DNA of 64,000 nt from Paratinospora sagittata (lineage: Eukaryota > Streptophyta > Magnoliopsida > Ranunculales > Menispermaceae). Positions within the stretch are counted from its first letter, which is position 1, and every line of letters begins with the position of its first letter. The notes beneath the pieces were generated by a model. The model saw only the letters and a list, made by a program, of their open reading frames with translations, did not search any database and had not been told where the DNA came from. The stretch lies in assembly GCA_035771175.1 (NCBI GenBank), contig CM069590.1, positions 33,804,821 through 33,868,820 of the forward strand. Reading direction: 5' to 3'. The translations under genes and the position numbers were made by a program. Below, one piece after another: positions 24,157-35,509 of the stretch.

Positions 24157-27100
24157 TCAGTTTGTACTAGAAAACAATTTAGGGTATTTCTGTTTAATTG
24201 TTGCTTCTAGTTCCCATGTTGCTTCCTCTCTATGCCGTGGTGATCCCAGAGCACTTTCACAAGTGGAATGCTACGCCGTAGTTCTTGAGTTTTTCTATCT
24301 AAAATCTGTATCGCTCTCTCTTGATACTTATTTCCTTCCTCAACCCGAACCTTGACTAAAGGGATGATATGCGAACGATCAGGATGATACTTGCAAAGCA
24401 TGAACCTTAGGCATGAACGATGGAAGGGACAGACGATAAGCAAGTTTGCCAATACGTTCTATGATCTGAATTGACCGATGTACCCCGGGAAAAGCTTTCT
24501 TTTGATCCCAAAGCGTTTGACACCTATTGTGGGCTGGACTTTTAGAAAAACAAAGTCCCCCTTATCAAATTCTAGATGTTGTCTCCGCTTGTCAGCATAG
24601 CTCTTCTGTCGACCTTGTGCAACACGAAGTCATTCCTTTACTACTTTGATCTTTTCAGAAGTCACTTGAACTAGTTCAAGGCCTAACTGCGGTCGATCTG
24701 CCATATCTAACTAGCATACCGAAGATCTGCAACATAGAGAGCCTCGTACGGTGCCATGCCGATACTAGTTTGGTAGCTGTTGTTGTATGAAAACTCAGCT
24801 AAATGTAAATACCTTGCCCATTCATCATTAATGTCCAAAATGCAGCATCGTAACATGTCTTCTAAGATTTGGATAAGCCGCTTTGACTGCCCATCAGTCT
24901 GAGGGTGGAAGGCTGTGCTCAAAGTGATCTTAGAACCCATTCTACTCTGGAAGCTTTTCCAAAAGTTTGATGTGAATTGAGGGTCTCGATCAGAGACGAT
25001 CGTGAGTGGTATGCCATGAAGGCCTACGATCTCTCTTTCATATAGTTCTGCAAGTTTGGCGGGATTATCCGTGAACTTTATTGGTAAGAAGTGTGCAGAT
25101 TTTGTAAGTCTGTCAATGATAACCCAGATAGCATCTTGACCTTTATTATTTCGAGGTAAGGCCGTAACAAAATCCATTGCGATGTTCTCCCATTTCCATT
25201 CTCCAATAGGTAACGGCTGGAGAAGTCCAGAGGGAAGTCTTCGTTCTGCCTTAACTTTCTTGCAAATGAGACATCGAGCAACAAAGTCTGCAATTGACTT
25301 CTTCATTCCAGAAAACCAGAATTGTCACTTGACATCCTTGTACATCTTGTCACCCCCAGGATGCATAGCGTACCTCGAACAGTGCATCTCAGTAAGCACT
25401 TCTTTCTGAACCTCAGGATCGTTCGGTAGACAGAGACATTTTTTATAGAAAATGGTCCCGTCTTCAGCGACCGACCAGTGAGGAAGGTCCTGTCTGCTGA
25501 GTAGAAGTTCTCGTTTCTCCATTAACATAGGGTCATTATCTTGAGCTGCTGAAATCTTTCGAACGAGCTCGGAGTTGGCTGATAATTGAGAGAGTCGTGG
25601 TCTTGGTCCCTCTTCGTTCAGCTGTAGGTTAAAGTTCTCCATCACTGTAGCCAACTTCCCCATTTCGTAGTTAAGAGTGCAAGTAACATAAGATTTTTTA
25701 CTCAGGGCATCGACCACAACATTGGCCTTTTCGGGATGGTACTGGAGTTGAAAGTCAAAATCTTTCAAGAATTCCAACCATCTTCTCTGGCGGAGGTTTA
25801 GGTCTCTCTTAGTGTATATGTACTTAAGACTCTTGTGATCCGAGAAGGCCTCAAACCGTTCACCGTATAGTTTATGACGCCATAACTTCATTGCAAACAC
25901 AACAGCTGCAAGTTCCAAGTCATGTGTTGGGTAATTACCCTCATTAATCTTCAGTTGCCTCGAGACATATGCAACAACTTGGCCATCTTGCATTAGTACG
26001 ACACCTAAGCCTTGGAGAGAGGCGTCGGTGTATAATGAAAATCCAATTGCATTTCTTGGAGTGATAAGTACAGGTGCCGTTGTGAGGCGTTTCTTCAATT
26101 CCTGAAATGATGCTTCACAGGCGGGATTCCAGATGAATTGCACGTCTTTTCGAGTGAGCTTGGTCATAGGTTCAGCAATCTTTGAGAAGTCCTTGATGAA
26201 GCGTCTGTAATAGCCAGCCAAACCAAGAAAACTCCTAATCTGAGTAACAGTGGTAGGTTGCTTCCAATTTAAAACTGCTTCAACCTTAGAAGGATCTACC
26301 TCAATGCCATTGCCTGAAACCACATGGCTAAGGAATTGAACTCTCTTCGCCCAAAATTCGCACTTAGTCAACTTTGCATACAGTTGGTGGCTTCTCAAGG
26401 TCTGGAGGACTATCTTCAAATGTATCTTATGGTCTTCCTCGGTTGAGGAATATATCAAGATGTCGTCGACAAAAACCACCACAAATCGGTCTAAGTATAG
26501 CCTGAATATGCGATTCATCAAATCCATGAATGCAGCAGGTGCATTTGTTAGACCGAACGGCATAACCAAGAACTCGTAATGACCATACCGAGTTCTGAAT
26601 GCCGTCTTGGTGATGTCCGACTCTCGGATTCAGAGTTGGTGATAACTGGACCGTAAATCAATCTAAGAGAAGTATTTGGCATCTCTAAGTTGGTCGAACA
26701 AGTCATCGATCCTGGGCAATGGATATTTGTTCTTGCTGGTGACGTTATGCAACTTGCGATAATCGATGCAAAGTCGTAACGAACCATCCTTTTGGCGAAC
26801 AAACAGAACTTGTGCACCCCAGGGTGATGAACTCTTTCTGATGAAGCCATTACTCTCTAATTCCTTCAGTTGTTTGTCTAATTCAACCAGCTCGACATTT
26901 GACATCCTGTATGGTGGAATTTAGATAGGCCCTGTCCGAGGTATGAGGTTGATCTCAAAATTGAATTCCCTAACTGGAGGTAGACCAGGAAGGTCATTTA
27001 GAAAAACTGTTGAGAATTCAAATATGACTGGAACATCATGTACTTCGAGAGGGTACAATGCTAATGATTCATTTTCGTCACCAAGGGATAACGCTCGAAG

Positions 27101-28835
27101 TTGTGACTTGAGAAGTTCAACTGTTGATTTGTGTATCCATTTCCTTAATCCTTGAATCTTGACAAACTCTCCTGTAGGCAAGGTTAACTGAACTTGCTTC
27201 TTCATACAGTCGATCTTTGCATTCAGTGGTGCTAGCCAGTCCATGCCGAGGATGATGTCGAAGACTTCAATATCCATCACAAAAAGATCTGCATATATTA
27301 TCTGTTCCGCCATACAAAGCTCACATCGAGAACACTGCAAATTCACGTCAGTACCAGATCCAAACGGTGAAGTGACATGGAGTGTGATGGCTGTGGGTTC
27401 AGGCTGCAGGCCTAAATGTCGTACCAATGCTGACGATATAAAGGAATGTGTAGCACCTGAATCAAACAAAACATGCACCATTGTATTAAACAAAGGAAAG
27501 GTACCTTCGACTACGTTGTTGTCTGGGAGGGGTTGTTGAGCGATGGCAAATGCTCTGCCCTGATTCCATTGACCCTAGTTCTGCTTAGGTTGGGCCTTAG
27601 CAGTAGGTGGTGCTTGTTGGACTGGAACAACGGGAATAGGTTGCTGAAAGTGCGAACAGAGATATTTTACATGGCCCTTATGGCCGCAGTTGAAACACGT
27701 CGGCTGATACTGCGGATGGTTCTGTAGGCCATGCTGATTGTTCTGTTGGCCATGCTGATTGTGGTGTTGACCACCACCTCTGCCATTGCCCTTTCTACGG
27801 CCACCCTTTCCATAACAATCTCCACGGCCATGATTACGAAATCCCTGATTGTTAGGGTTAGAAGGTTCAGCCGCAGGTGTTGTGGCCTCATTCTTCGAAA
27901 CAGGGGCTGGGAGGGCTGGGTTTTGATTGTAGTAGGGCTTCTTCTTGTTGCCCTGTTGCGAGCCTTGTTGGGAAAACATTGCAGGCCATTTTCCCTTATT
28001 CATTCTCTGCTCCTGTAAGATCTTCTCTTGTTCAAAACTCATGGCCTTGTCAACAACCTCTTTGTAAATCTTGAGATCCAAGATCGACAAGGCTTGTCGA
28101 ATATCATTGCGAAGGCCATTATAAAATTTCTCAGTCTTATCTTGCTCCGTTGAGATGGTGGATAGATGGTAGACTGATAATTCTTTGAATTTTCCAGCAT
28201 ATTCCCTGACGGTCATGTTTCTCTGGTATAACTTAGCGAATTCCTGGCGCTTCTGCCTATTCACAGCGCTGGGAAAATACTCATCAATAAACATTAACTT
28301 GAACTGTTGCCAAGTCATATGCTATGTTGACCCTTGGGTCTTCTTTCACTGTTATCCACCATGTGTTTGCCCCACCAACAAGTTGGTAGGTCGCTAGTGG
28401 AATTTTTTGAGTCTCGTCGACTCCCATTGCATCAAGAGCCTTCTTTGACTCATCCAGCCACTTTTGCACCTCATCAGCCTCAATAGTGCCAGCGAAAGTA
28501 AGAGGTTGTAGCCTCTTCTACTTAGTAATCTGATCAGTTTGAGATTCCAACCCAAATCTTACAGGTGCCTGAACAGTGGCAACCTGACTGGCCACGGTCT
28601 CACGAACGGCCGTTTGAACAGTGACTTTCATCGCCTCAATAAATCCAACGAAGAAGGTTTCCATGCTCGAAGACATGGCAAAGGATGCGGGTGGGGGTGA
28701 TATTTCCTGCCCAGATGTAGTGGCAGTATCGGGAATGACTCGTGCTGCCGTCGGAGGCGGCGGTTCCTGAATCTCAGGAGGTGCCTCCACTGCTGGACGG
28801 ACAGTATGTGGCCTTCCTCTCTTCTTGGTTTGCAT
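24157..28835 (-). pseudogene. gag-pol: Element II gag-pol polyprotein, broken
   Basis: One ancestral frame covering gag, protease, RT, RNase H, integrase and chromodomain. Gag starts MQTKKRGRPH (AT-hook-like core RGRP) and contains YQLVGGANTWW, a Gly/Arg/Gln-rich segment and an intact knuckle CFNCGHKGHVKYLC. Protease has FDSGATHSFIS and ILGMDWL (27493-27220). RT has an intact [11 protein letters not shown] box (DD at 26463-26468). RNase H has [20 protein letters not shown] and VDALS. Integrase has the HHCC finger, MDFV and SDRDPQF, but the catalytic Glu is Lys (TDGQSKRL, 24881-24883). Damage includes a stop near 28517, a frameshift near 28315, several stops in RT near 26920-26650, a frameshift after EALY (24745) and a shifted chromodomain (24350-24200). 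A 414-codon open stretch (26569-25325) is the best preserved piece. Confidence 0.92.
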
Positions 28836-29629
28836 TTTCTCACTGGCAAGGAGAAAAATAAAACCAAGATTTAGGAACTGTAGCCAAGCATAATGTTATA
28901 GTATGCTCAGCAACAATTTAGAGAGTACTGCAATGTTAAAATAACCTATTTTTCTAAGTATAGTGTAAGGTTTTTGTTGAGGAATCAAAGAATTTTATGC
29001 GCCTCATATGTTTGGCCATGGTGTAAAAACAAGGTTAGAATGTTTATATAGTAAGTATAAAACTTTGCAAGTATTTCAAAAGTTTTGGTTATGGTCTTTG
29101 TGAACATACATATATATTTTATTCAAAATTCATACGAGTCATAAGAATTCTAAGATTTGCCTCGGTAAATATCCTGATCTAACGTTCTATCACAATCTTA
29201 TGCATTCAAACTCTTACTCTTAGTCTTTTCGATTATTATCCAAGTTCATGTGTCCCATACCACATGACTTTGGTAATAAGGGTGTCAAGCAAGTTAAGTT
29301 GCATGAACACAGTCTCTAAAAACATCGGTTGGATAGTAGTTCACCAATAGTATCTTCCAAGTTTACTCGTCCCATACTGTGTAAACTTAGTGATAATGTT
29401 AGTAATGCAACTTTCTCCAAATGTTTCTTTTCACACAAGGTCATGGGTTTTCTTACTTCCACATTTTATTTAGTATCTTCCAATTTTGTTGTGTCCCATA
29501 CCACTCCAAAGTCAGTGATACAAAAGAAAGGATGGTTGTAAGTCGGCCCACCAAAGAGAGTCTTAAACAAAACATTTCATTCATATTTAAAGGAAAAGTT
29601 TACAATGCCAGTAATCAATCTTGATTTTC
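28836..29629 (-). other. Conserved spacer between ORF0 and gag, element II
   Basis: About 0.8 kb without coding signal but alignable with 38378-39158 of element III. It contains three spaced copies of GTATGGGAC (minus strand, at 29251-29260, 29369-29377 and 29493-29501), about 120 bases apart, mostly next to CTTGGAAGATACT. The end next to gag is TTTTTCTCCTTGCCAG (minus strand, CAG at 28843-28845), a pyrimidine tract plus CAG like a plant 3' splice site. Confidence 0.7.
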
Positions 29630-30892
29630 CTATCTACTACCGCTCCTTCTAGATCTCCTGCTAGGTACAGAACGACTACTAACGGATGGTTGAGAGTTTG
29701 CTCGCTCTGCTTCGGGGTTTTGCATACGTGTTAAGATATTATTTTGAGTCTCTCTCATTTCAGTAATATTGGATGTCATTTCATTTAACCGTTCAAAAAG
29801 GTTAGTCGATTGGCCCATTGGTGGTTGATGGCTCGATTGCCCCATAGGTGGAGGGTAGGTCATTGGCATTGGGGGAAAGTATTGGTTGTATGGGTGACTG
29901 ACAGGTTTGGGGTAGTTGTTTTGATTGTACGGGGATCCCCTAATTGGAACCCCTTGGGCATTTGACGTAGGATTCTGGTTTGTCTTGTTATTTGGTACTT
30001 CCCTGAAAGGAATCTTGCGTCGACTTCTTTGAAGACAACGTCCATGTTTGTCACTCATTCTTTTGGCATTTCCTAACGTCATGCCGAATACTTCCTCGTC
30101 AGTTACCCCCCCACTTGTGCCATATGCCTTGAAGATAGAGGATGTTGTAACTGGTTCAGTGATCTGCTTCGACGTCCCATCAAAAGTGTCAACGTTTGCC
30201 TCGTATAGCATCCTCATAATCAAGCTCTGTAGCCGAGGAATTCCTTTCTCAAAGGGTTTTGTATCACCCTCAACATTTGTTGGATAATAATGTGAGGTAG
30301 GGAGACCTTAATTTTCTTCTCTATGCAGTATAACATAAGAAGTTGAGCCCTTGACATAGTGCCTCTAGTCCCCCTTTCTGTCGTATACAATCTTTCCGAG
30401 GCCAACCAGAGATGGCTTAATATGATTGTTTGGGAGGTTGGTGTACGTCGATTGAGTGTATGGCTCTTTGGCGAGGGAATTGAACAATTTTTCATTAGAC
30501 TCTGCGATCTCTGCAACTGTCTGGGGTTCATGTGGATCAATAATCCTCTCCTCAATCGGAATCTCCAAGAGTCGAGCAATAATCTCGATGTTGATAGGAA
30601 TTTTCATTCCCATGACTGTTGTTTCTAAAATAGGGCTGAGCTCATATCCTTGAAGTCCCACGCAATTCATGGCTTCATAAAAGGATCTCACCAAGTTGTA
30701 AGAGTCGTGACCCTCAACTTTGGTTATATTTAACAAACCCAGTGTTGCGAGTTTGTCGTGAAGGATTGGGCGGAGGCAGAGATCTCTATTGTCGATGCTC
30801 CTCATAGTCATAACCTCCCTTTTGAACAATTCCTTGAGTCTAGTGGGAATTGGTTCCCTGCTAGTGGAAGTTGCTCCTTCACTTGAGGCCAT
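29630..30892 (-). pseudogene. ORF0 of element II: plant transposon-associated domain protein, broken
   Basis: An accessory ORF upstream of gag. It starts MASSEGATSTSREP at 30892 and reads open to 30365 (YDRKGD-stop). It continues in a shifted frame (SRAQLLMLYCIE, about 30365-30225) and returns to the first frame (LIMRMLYEANVDTF...) to 29630. The middle part, with VRSFYEAMN, MGMKIPINIEIIARLLEIP and LPNNHIKPS, resembles the domain named putative plant transposon protein in plant elements; this is recognition by eye. The C-terminus is Pro/Gln/Asn-rich and ends in an Arg/Ser-rich tail. About 100 codons of the Pro/Gln part present in element III (about 37733-38030) are deleted here. The function is unknown and it has no polymerase or nuclease motif. 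The codon ATG sits next to the truncated LTR at 30900. Confidence 0.75.
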
Positions 30893-31329
30893 TCCTTTGC
30901 TGAAATACACATGTGAGCATCATAATCAATCAATATGTATGTATGCATGACACTGTCTCGTATTGGTTTGATGAAGGTACATCGCCTGAGTTCACGTACA
31001 AATGTTCGTCCGGATGTTCTCCCCTGGCGTAACCAGGTTCTATTGTACGTCCCTCCTCAGGAACGATGCTCTGGATTCACGTACTGATGTCCCTCCCCAA
31101 GAGTAACCGGCTTCTCATGTACGTCCCTCTCAAAAGACGCAAACCTATGTTTCGTTCCCCACCTTCAGATAAGAACTTCTTCTTTCAGATCTGGTGCTTT
31201 CCTATGGACAGAACTTCGTCGCACCGCCCCGAGAGTCTCAAAAGACAAACTCAAAATGAGTGAGAAAGAGAAGGAACATCACAAGGAGAGTGATTTTGGT
31301 GTGAGAAATGTGAAATGAGGAGGGTTCCT

Positions 31330-31336
31330 TATATAG
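31330..31336 (-). promoter_or_regulatory. TATA box of the element II 5' LTR
   Basis: The minus strand reads CTCTATATAAGGAACCC downstream of the U3 minisatellite, at the same place as CTATATAAACC in LTR-A. It is the probable RNA polymerase II core promoter of the element. Confidence 0.65.
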
Positions 31337-31349
31337 AGATTTTTGGTGC

Positions 31350-31455
31350 CAGAACGTTCTAGCATGCGCCTGAACATTTGGGCGTTGCGCCAGAACGTTC
31401 GGGCATTGCCCCTGAACGTTCGGGCATGCGCCTAAACGTTCAGGCGTTGCCCCTA
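31350..31455 (-). repeat. U3 minisatellite, GAACGTTCGGGC type
   Basis: About five units of roughly 20 bases built on GAACGTTCGGGCG and GCATGCGCC, each with short dyads (AACGTT, GCATGC). The same module has one unit at about 23465-23490 and about ten at 49319-49527. Confidence 0.85.
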
Positions 31456-31509
31456 AAATATATATATATATATTTTTTTTTTTTTTTGGTGCAATCCTAG
31501 AGTATTACA

Positions 31510-33983
31510 TTTTGAAAAAATGTTTTCTGAAAGGTTTTAATCATAATTTCAATGAGTTTTGAATTATTTAAAAGTTTTTAATCTTATATCAATATGTTTT
31601 GAGTCAATGGAATGGTTCTTGAGTATCAAAATATTAATTTTTCAAAAATAAGGCTATCCAGCAATTTGCAAAAATTTCCAGAAGGCACTAGCGCACTATG
31701 AGTATTGATAGCACGCTGATAGGGTTCTATAATAAACCATTTGTTTTTCTGGAAAATTGTATATAGAGCGCTATCCCCTTTGATAACACGCTATAAAGTT
31801 GTTGCCGTGATCTTTCCATTTTCAGTAAAATGGGCAATAGCGCGCTATAGGCCTTGATAACACTCTATCGGAAAGTCTGAAAAACTCAAGCTCTCGGGTT
31901 TGTGTATATCGACCTACTATCTATCAATAGAGAACATGATACACAACCCAATAGCACGCTCTCCACGTTTGAGACAAAAATCTGATATTTCTAACGAGAA
32001 AAATGTGGGCACTTCTGCTTGCTCGATTTTTCTATACCTTACACAGTTTTGCCAGGTTTTCTTAATTGAAATATTCTCTACTAACACCTTGATGATTCCC
32101 ATTGTCTCGCACGCCCAAAACAACTTTAGATTAAACAACGTTTTGAATTCAAATCATTTTGTACTCTCTTGCTCTTTATCCTACAACTGTTAATTTTATA
32201 AAGCCCCCATTCTCTGATTTTCAAAGATAAAACACACACGATTTTTGCAAGTTAGACTGAGCTTTCCAAAGAGTGTTTAAATAGAAGAAAGTCGTGATTT
32301 TTCCATTTGTCTAAACAACCTTCGAACTAAATCAAAATTGCAAACTGTCTTGAAGATAACCTCATTATTTGGCAAGTTCTTCATTTTATCCCTTTTGTGC
32401 TAAGATTTCAAGAGGCTATCTATTGTTTTAAACTGTAAGTATATGAAGTGTTCTCGGTAAGAGAACACATCAAACAAGAGCACATCACCTGTATTTTTTT
32501 TGTAAGAGCTACAACTAATCATCAACAACACAACAAACAATAGCTATCGAAGTATACAAAGATCAAGCTCGAAGAACGAAGACATATCTCATGTCTAATG
32601 CATTAGTTTTATCTTTGGTGTGTAAGGTAACTTCTTGATCAATCTCAGCACGAAAACTCTGAAAATTGCAAAGTCTTCAAAATCACTTCGAAATACTATT
32701 TGATTTTGAAAAAAATGTTTTCTGAAAGGTTTTAATCATACTTTCAATGAGTTTTGAATTATTTAAAAGTTTTTAATCTTATATCTACATGTTTTGAGTC
32801 AATGGAATGGTTCTTGAGTGTCAAAATATTAATCTTTCAAAAATAAGGCTATCCAGCAATTTGCCAACATTTTCCAGAAGGCACTAGCGCACTATCAGTG
32901 TTGATAGCACGCTGATAGGGTTCTATAATAAAACATTTGTTTTTCTGGAAATCTGTCTATAGCGCGCTATCCCTTTCGATAACTCGCTATAAAGCTGTTG
33001 TCGTTATCTTTCCAATTTTAGTAAAATGGGCAATAGCACGCTATAGGCCTTGATAACACGCTATCGGAAAGTCTGAAAAACTCGAGCTCTCGGGTTTGTG
33101 TATATCGATCTGCTATCTGTCAATAGAGAACATGATACACAACCCAGTAGCACGCTATCCACGTTCGGGACAAAAATCAGATATTTCTAACGAGAAAAAT
33201 GTGGGCACTTCTGCTTACTCGATTTTTCTATACCTCACACAGTTTTGCCAGGTTATCTTAATTGAAATATTCTCTACTAACACCTTGATGATTCCCATTG
33301 TCACGCATGCCCAAAACAACTTTAGATTAAACAACGTTTTGAATTCAAATCATTTTCTACTCTCATGCTGTTTAACCTGCAACTGCTAATTTTATAAAAC
33401 CCTCATTCTTTGATTTTCAAATATAGAACACACACGATTTTTGCAAGTTAGACTGAGCTTTCCAAAGAGTGTTTAAATAGAAGAAAGTCGTGATTCTTGC
33501 ATTTGTCCAAACAACCTTCGAACTGAATCAAAATTTCAAACTGTCTTGAAGATAACTTCATTTTATCCATTTTGTGCTGAGATTTCCAGAAGCTATCTAT
33601 TGTTTTAAACTGTAAGTATATGAAGTGTTCTCGGTAATCAAACAAGAGCACATCACCTGTATTTTTTTTCTAAGAGCTACAACTAATCATCAGCAACACA
33701 TCAAACAATAGCTATCGAAGTCTACAAAGATCAAGCTCGAAGAACGAAGACATATCTCATGTCGAATGCATTAGTTTTATCTTTGCTGTGTAGGGTAACT
33801 TCTCGATCAATCTCAACACTAAAACTCTGAAAATTGCAAAGTCTTCAAAATAACTTCGATATACTATTTCATTTTGAAAAAATGTTTTCCGAAAGGTTTT
33901 AATCTTAATTTCAATGAGTTTTGAATTATTTAAAAGTTTTTAATCTTATATCAATATCTTTTGAGTCAATGGAATGGTTCTTG
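31510..33983 (+). repeat. Satellite array 2 (about 2.1 monomers between element II and element III)
   Basis: It resumes at TTTTGAAAAAATGTTTT, the exact continuation of the monomer broken at 21723. It runs through landmarks at about 32687 and 33853 (period 1,166) and stops at GGAATGGTTCTTG against LTR-A. The copies carry the TTTTTTTCTAAGAGCTACAACTAATCATC variant. Same strand as arrays 1 and 3. Confidence 0.93.
32884..33165 (+). repeat. Example of the TAGCGCGCTAT box cluster in one monomer
   Basis: Within about 280 bases the core GCTAT/ATAGC occurs about ten times: CTAGCGCACTATC, GATAGCACGC, CTATAGCGCGCTATC, AACTCGCTATA, AATAGCACGCTATAGG, ACACGCTATCGG, CTGCTATCTG and AATAGCACGCTATCC. The best form, TATAGCGCGCTAT(A), is a perfect palindrome. 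Nearly every monomer in the window carries the same cluster, with CpG-to-TpG/CpA variants. Confidence 0.85.
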
Positions 33984-34020
33984 TGTAATACCCTGTATCT
34001 CACAAAAAAAAAAATTTTGT

Positions 34021-34092
34021 TCGGGCATATGTGCCCGGAAGTCCGGGCACCCGCCTGGAAGTCCAGGAAGCCCGCCCGGAAGTCCAGGCGCC
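34021..34092 (+). repeat. U3 minisatellite, GGAAGTCCGGGC type (LTR-A)
   Basis: About four units of CCCGGAAGTCC(G/A)GGCA...CCCGCC directly upstream of the TATA box. It occupies the position that holds the GAACGTTCGGGC type in elements II and IV. Confidence 0.85.
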
Positions 34093-34100
34093 AAAACCTC

Positions 34101-34107
34101 TATATAA
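34101..34107 (+). promoter_or_regulatory. TATA box of LTR-A
   Basis: CCTCTATATAAACC follows the U3 minisatellite. It is the probable core promoter; LTR-B has the same box at 44627-44634. Confidence 0.7.
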
Positions 34108-35437
34108 ACCAACCCCCCTCTTCATTTTTCACACCAAATTCACTCCAAATTGTGATTTTTCCTCCTCTTTTCACTCATTCTGAGTTTTTAGTCTTTTAAG
34201 ACTCTCTGTTCGAGACTCTCGGTGCGGTGCGACGAAGTTCTGTCCGGAGGAAAGTGCTAGATCTGAAAAAGAAGTTCTTATCTGAAGGTAGGGAACGAAA
34301 CATAGGTTTGCGTGTTTTATAACTTTTATTAAAGTTTACATTCAGTTATTATTATATCTACTGTTCATTTACACTGCATTATGTCATATAATGTTTAGAC
34401 TGTCGCACTTATGTCTGTACACTTGGAATTCACGTATTATACTGTTATAATGCCGGATTTTTGGTCAATCTGACTCCACTAGACTCGGTCTTGTCCTCAG
34501 TAACTTTAAATAGTGAACGGGAGGCAGCGGGCTGCTCTAGGCGATTGGTATTTAAGCAGACCTTGTGTCTCACCTCTCAACTGGGGACTGATCTAGTTGG
34601 TCTTATTGAAAGCTATCAGCTTATACAAGTAATACTTAATGTCCTAACCTTGCACGTCGTGATACCAACTCTGATAAGGATCACCAGACGTTGGCAAAGT
34701 CAGTCTAAATGTCAAGAAAAGACTAGACCAGTAGACTAGACCAGTTCATGCATTGGCATCATGCATATCACCACCTAGGGACGTATATGGTTTTTGACTC
34801 ATAGAATAGTTAGGAGCATTGCTCGCTATTCATTATATTTCTCTAGAGAGGGACGTACATGAGAACCCGGCTACGCCTGGGGAGGGACATCAGTACGTGA
34901 ATCCAGAGCATCATTCCTGAGGAGGGACGTACAATAGAACCTGGCTACGCTAGGGGAGAACGTCCGGACGGACATTTACACGTGAACTCAGGCGATGTAC
35001 GTTCATCAAATCAATACGAGACAGTGTCATGCATACATACATATTGATTGATTATGATGCTCACATGTGTATTTAAGATATTTGATATTGAAGTATGTTT
35101 TATTAATTGTTATACTCACGAACTATTTACCCACTGAGTGCGTTAAGCTCACTCCATTTTTATCAAATCTTTCACAGGAAATTAGGGTGGACTGGGTGCA
35201 GGTTATGGGGCCCACATTTTGTACCCTTTGTATTATTCATTGGGATTTTGGGGAGTATGATCTCTTGACCATTTCATGTACAAATTATATTCTGAATTAA
35301 ATGAAATCAGATTTGTACTGTGCATATTATATTTCCGTTGCGCACTCTATTGTTACCATTGTTATTATTCCAAATGCGCACCCCATCCGCGAGTGTACCA
35401 CCAGTTTAGGCGCGTCCGGGTGGGGTATGACATTTAA

Positions 35438-35448
35438 TGGTATCAGAG
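35438..35448 (+). promoter_or_regulatory. Primer binding site (initiator Met tRNA)
   Basis: TGGTATCAGAG lies five bases after the LTR-A end. It matches the complement of the 3' end of plant initiator tRNA-Met, the usual primer of Ty3/gypsy elements. Confidence 0.9.
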
Positions 35449-35509
35449 AGTACGGTCCACGGCCTGCCCAAGTCCACCAAATTAGGGGAAGAAAATTTCA
35501 TTAGATATA

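Larger units (their letters stand above)
21721..31509 (-). mobile_element. Element II: chromovirus with extra ORFs, rearranged
   Basis: Minus-strand member of the same family as III and IV. From right to left it has a truncated 5' LTR (30900-31509), ORF0 (30892-29630), spacer, gag-pol (28835-24157), ORF3 (24059-23562), PPT and a complete LTR (22522-23527). To the left of that LTR follow a PBS and an AT-rich leader, as if a second copy shared the LTR, and then satellite. The right end is a normal LTR terminus against satellite. The left end is a broken leader. The satellite phase continues across the insertion, so both ends lie at one target position. Confidence 0.85.
30900..31509 (-). repeat. 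5' LTR of element II, truncated
   Basis: On the minus strand it begins TGTAATACTCTAGG at 31509, next to satellite, and keeps the U3 (minisatellite 31350-31455) and a TATA box. It ends near 30900 inside the LTR (at the point equivalent to 22880) and is fused to the ORF0 start. PBS and leader are deleted, and an internal deletion lies near 31130. Confidence 0.85.
33984..35432 (+). repeat. LTR-A, 5' LTR of element III (1,449 bp)
   Basis: It begins TGTAATACCCTG and ends GGGGTATGACA, directly before the PBS. U3 holds the minisatellite (34021-34092) and TATATAAA. The later part contains two imperfect copies of GGGACGTAC...GGCTACGCC...GGGGAG (34851-34957) also present in the other LTRs. The flank on the left is satellite. 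Confidence 0.93.

Noticed and set aside
27731..28074. Plus-strand hydrophobic ORFs that look like membrane proteins
   Set aside because: They are antisense to the Gly/Arg/Gln-rich part of gag in element II; the apparent Leu/Val runs are complementary to His/Gln/Asn codons.
34461..34739. 92-codon ORF with VFKQTLCLTSQL, also at 49909
   Set aside because: It lies inside LTR-A and LTR-C (and in reverse in element II's LTR), with no family and no conserved length. Treated as LTR sequence.
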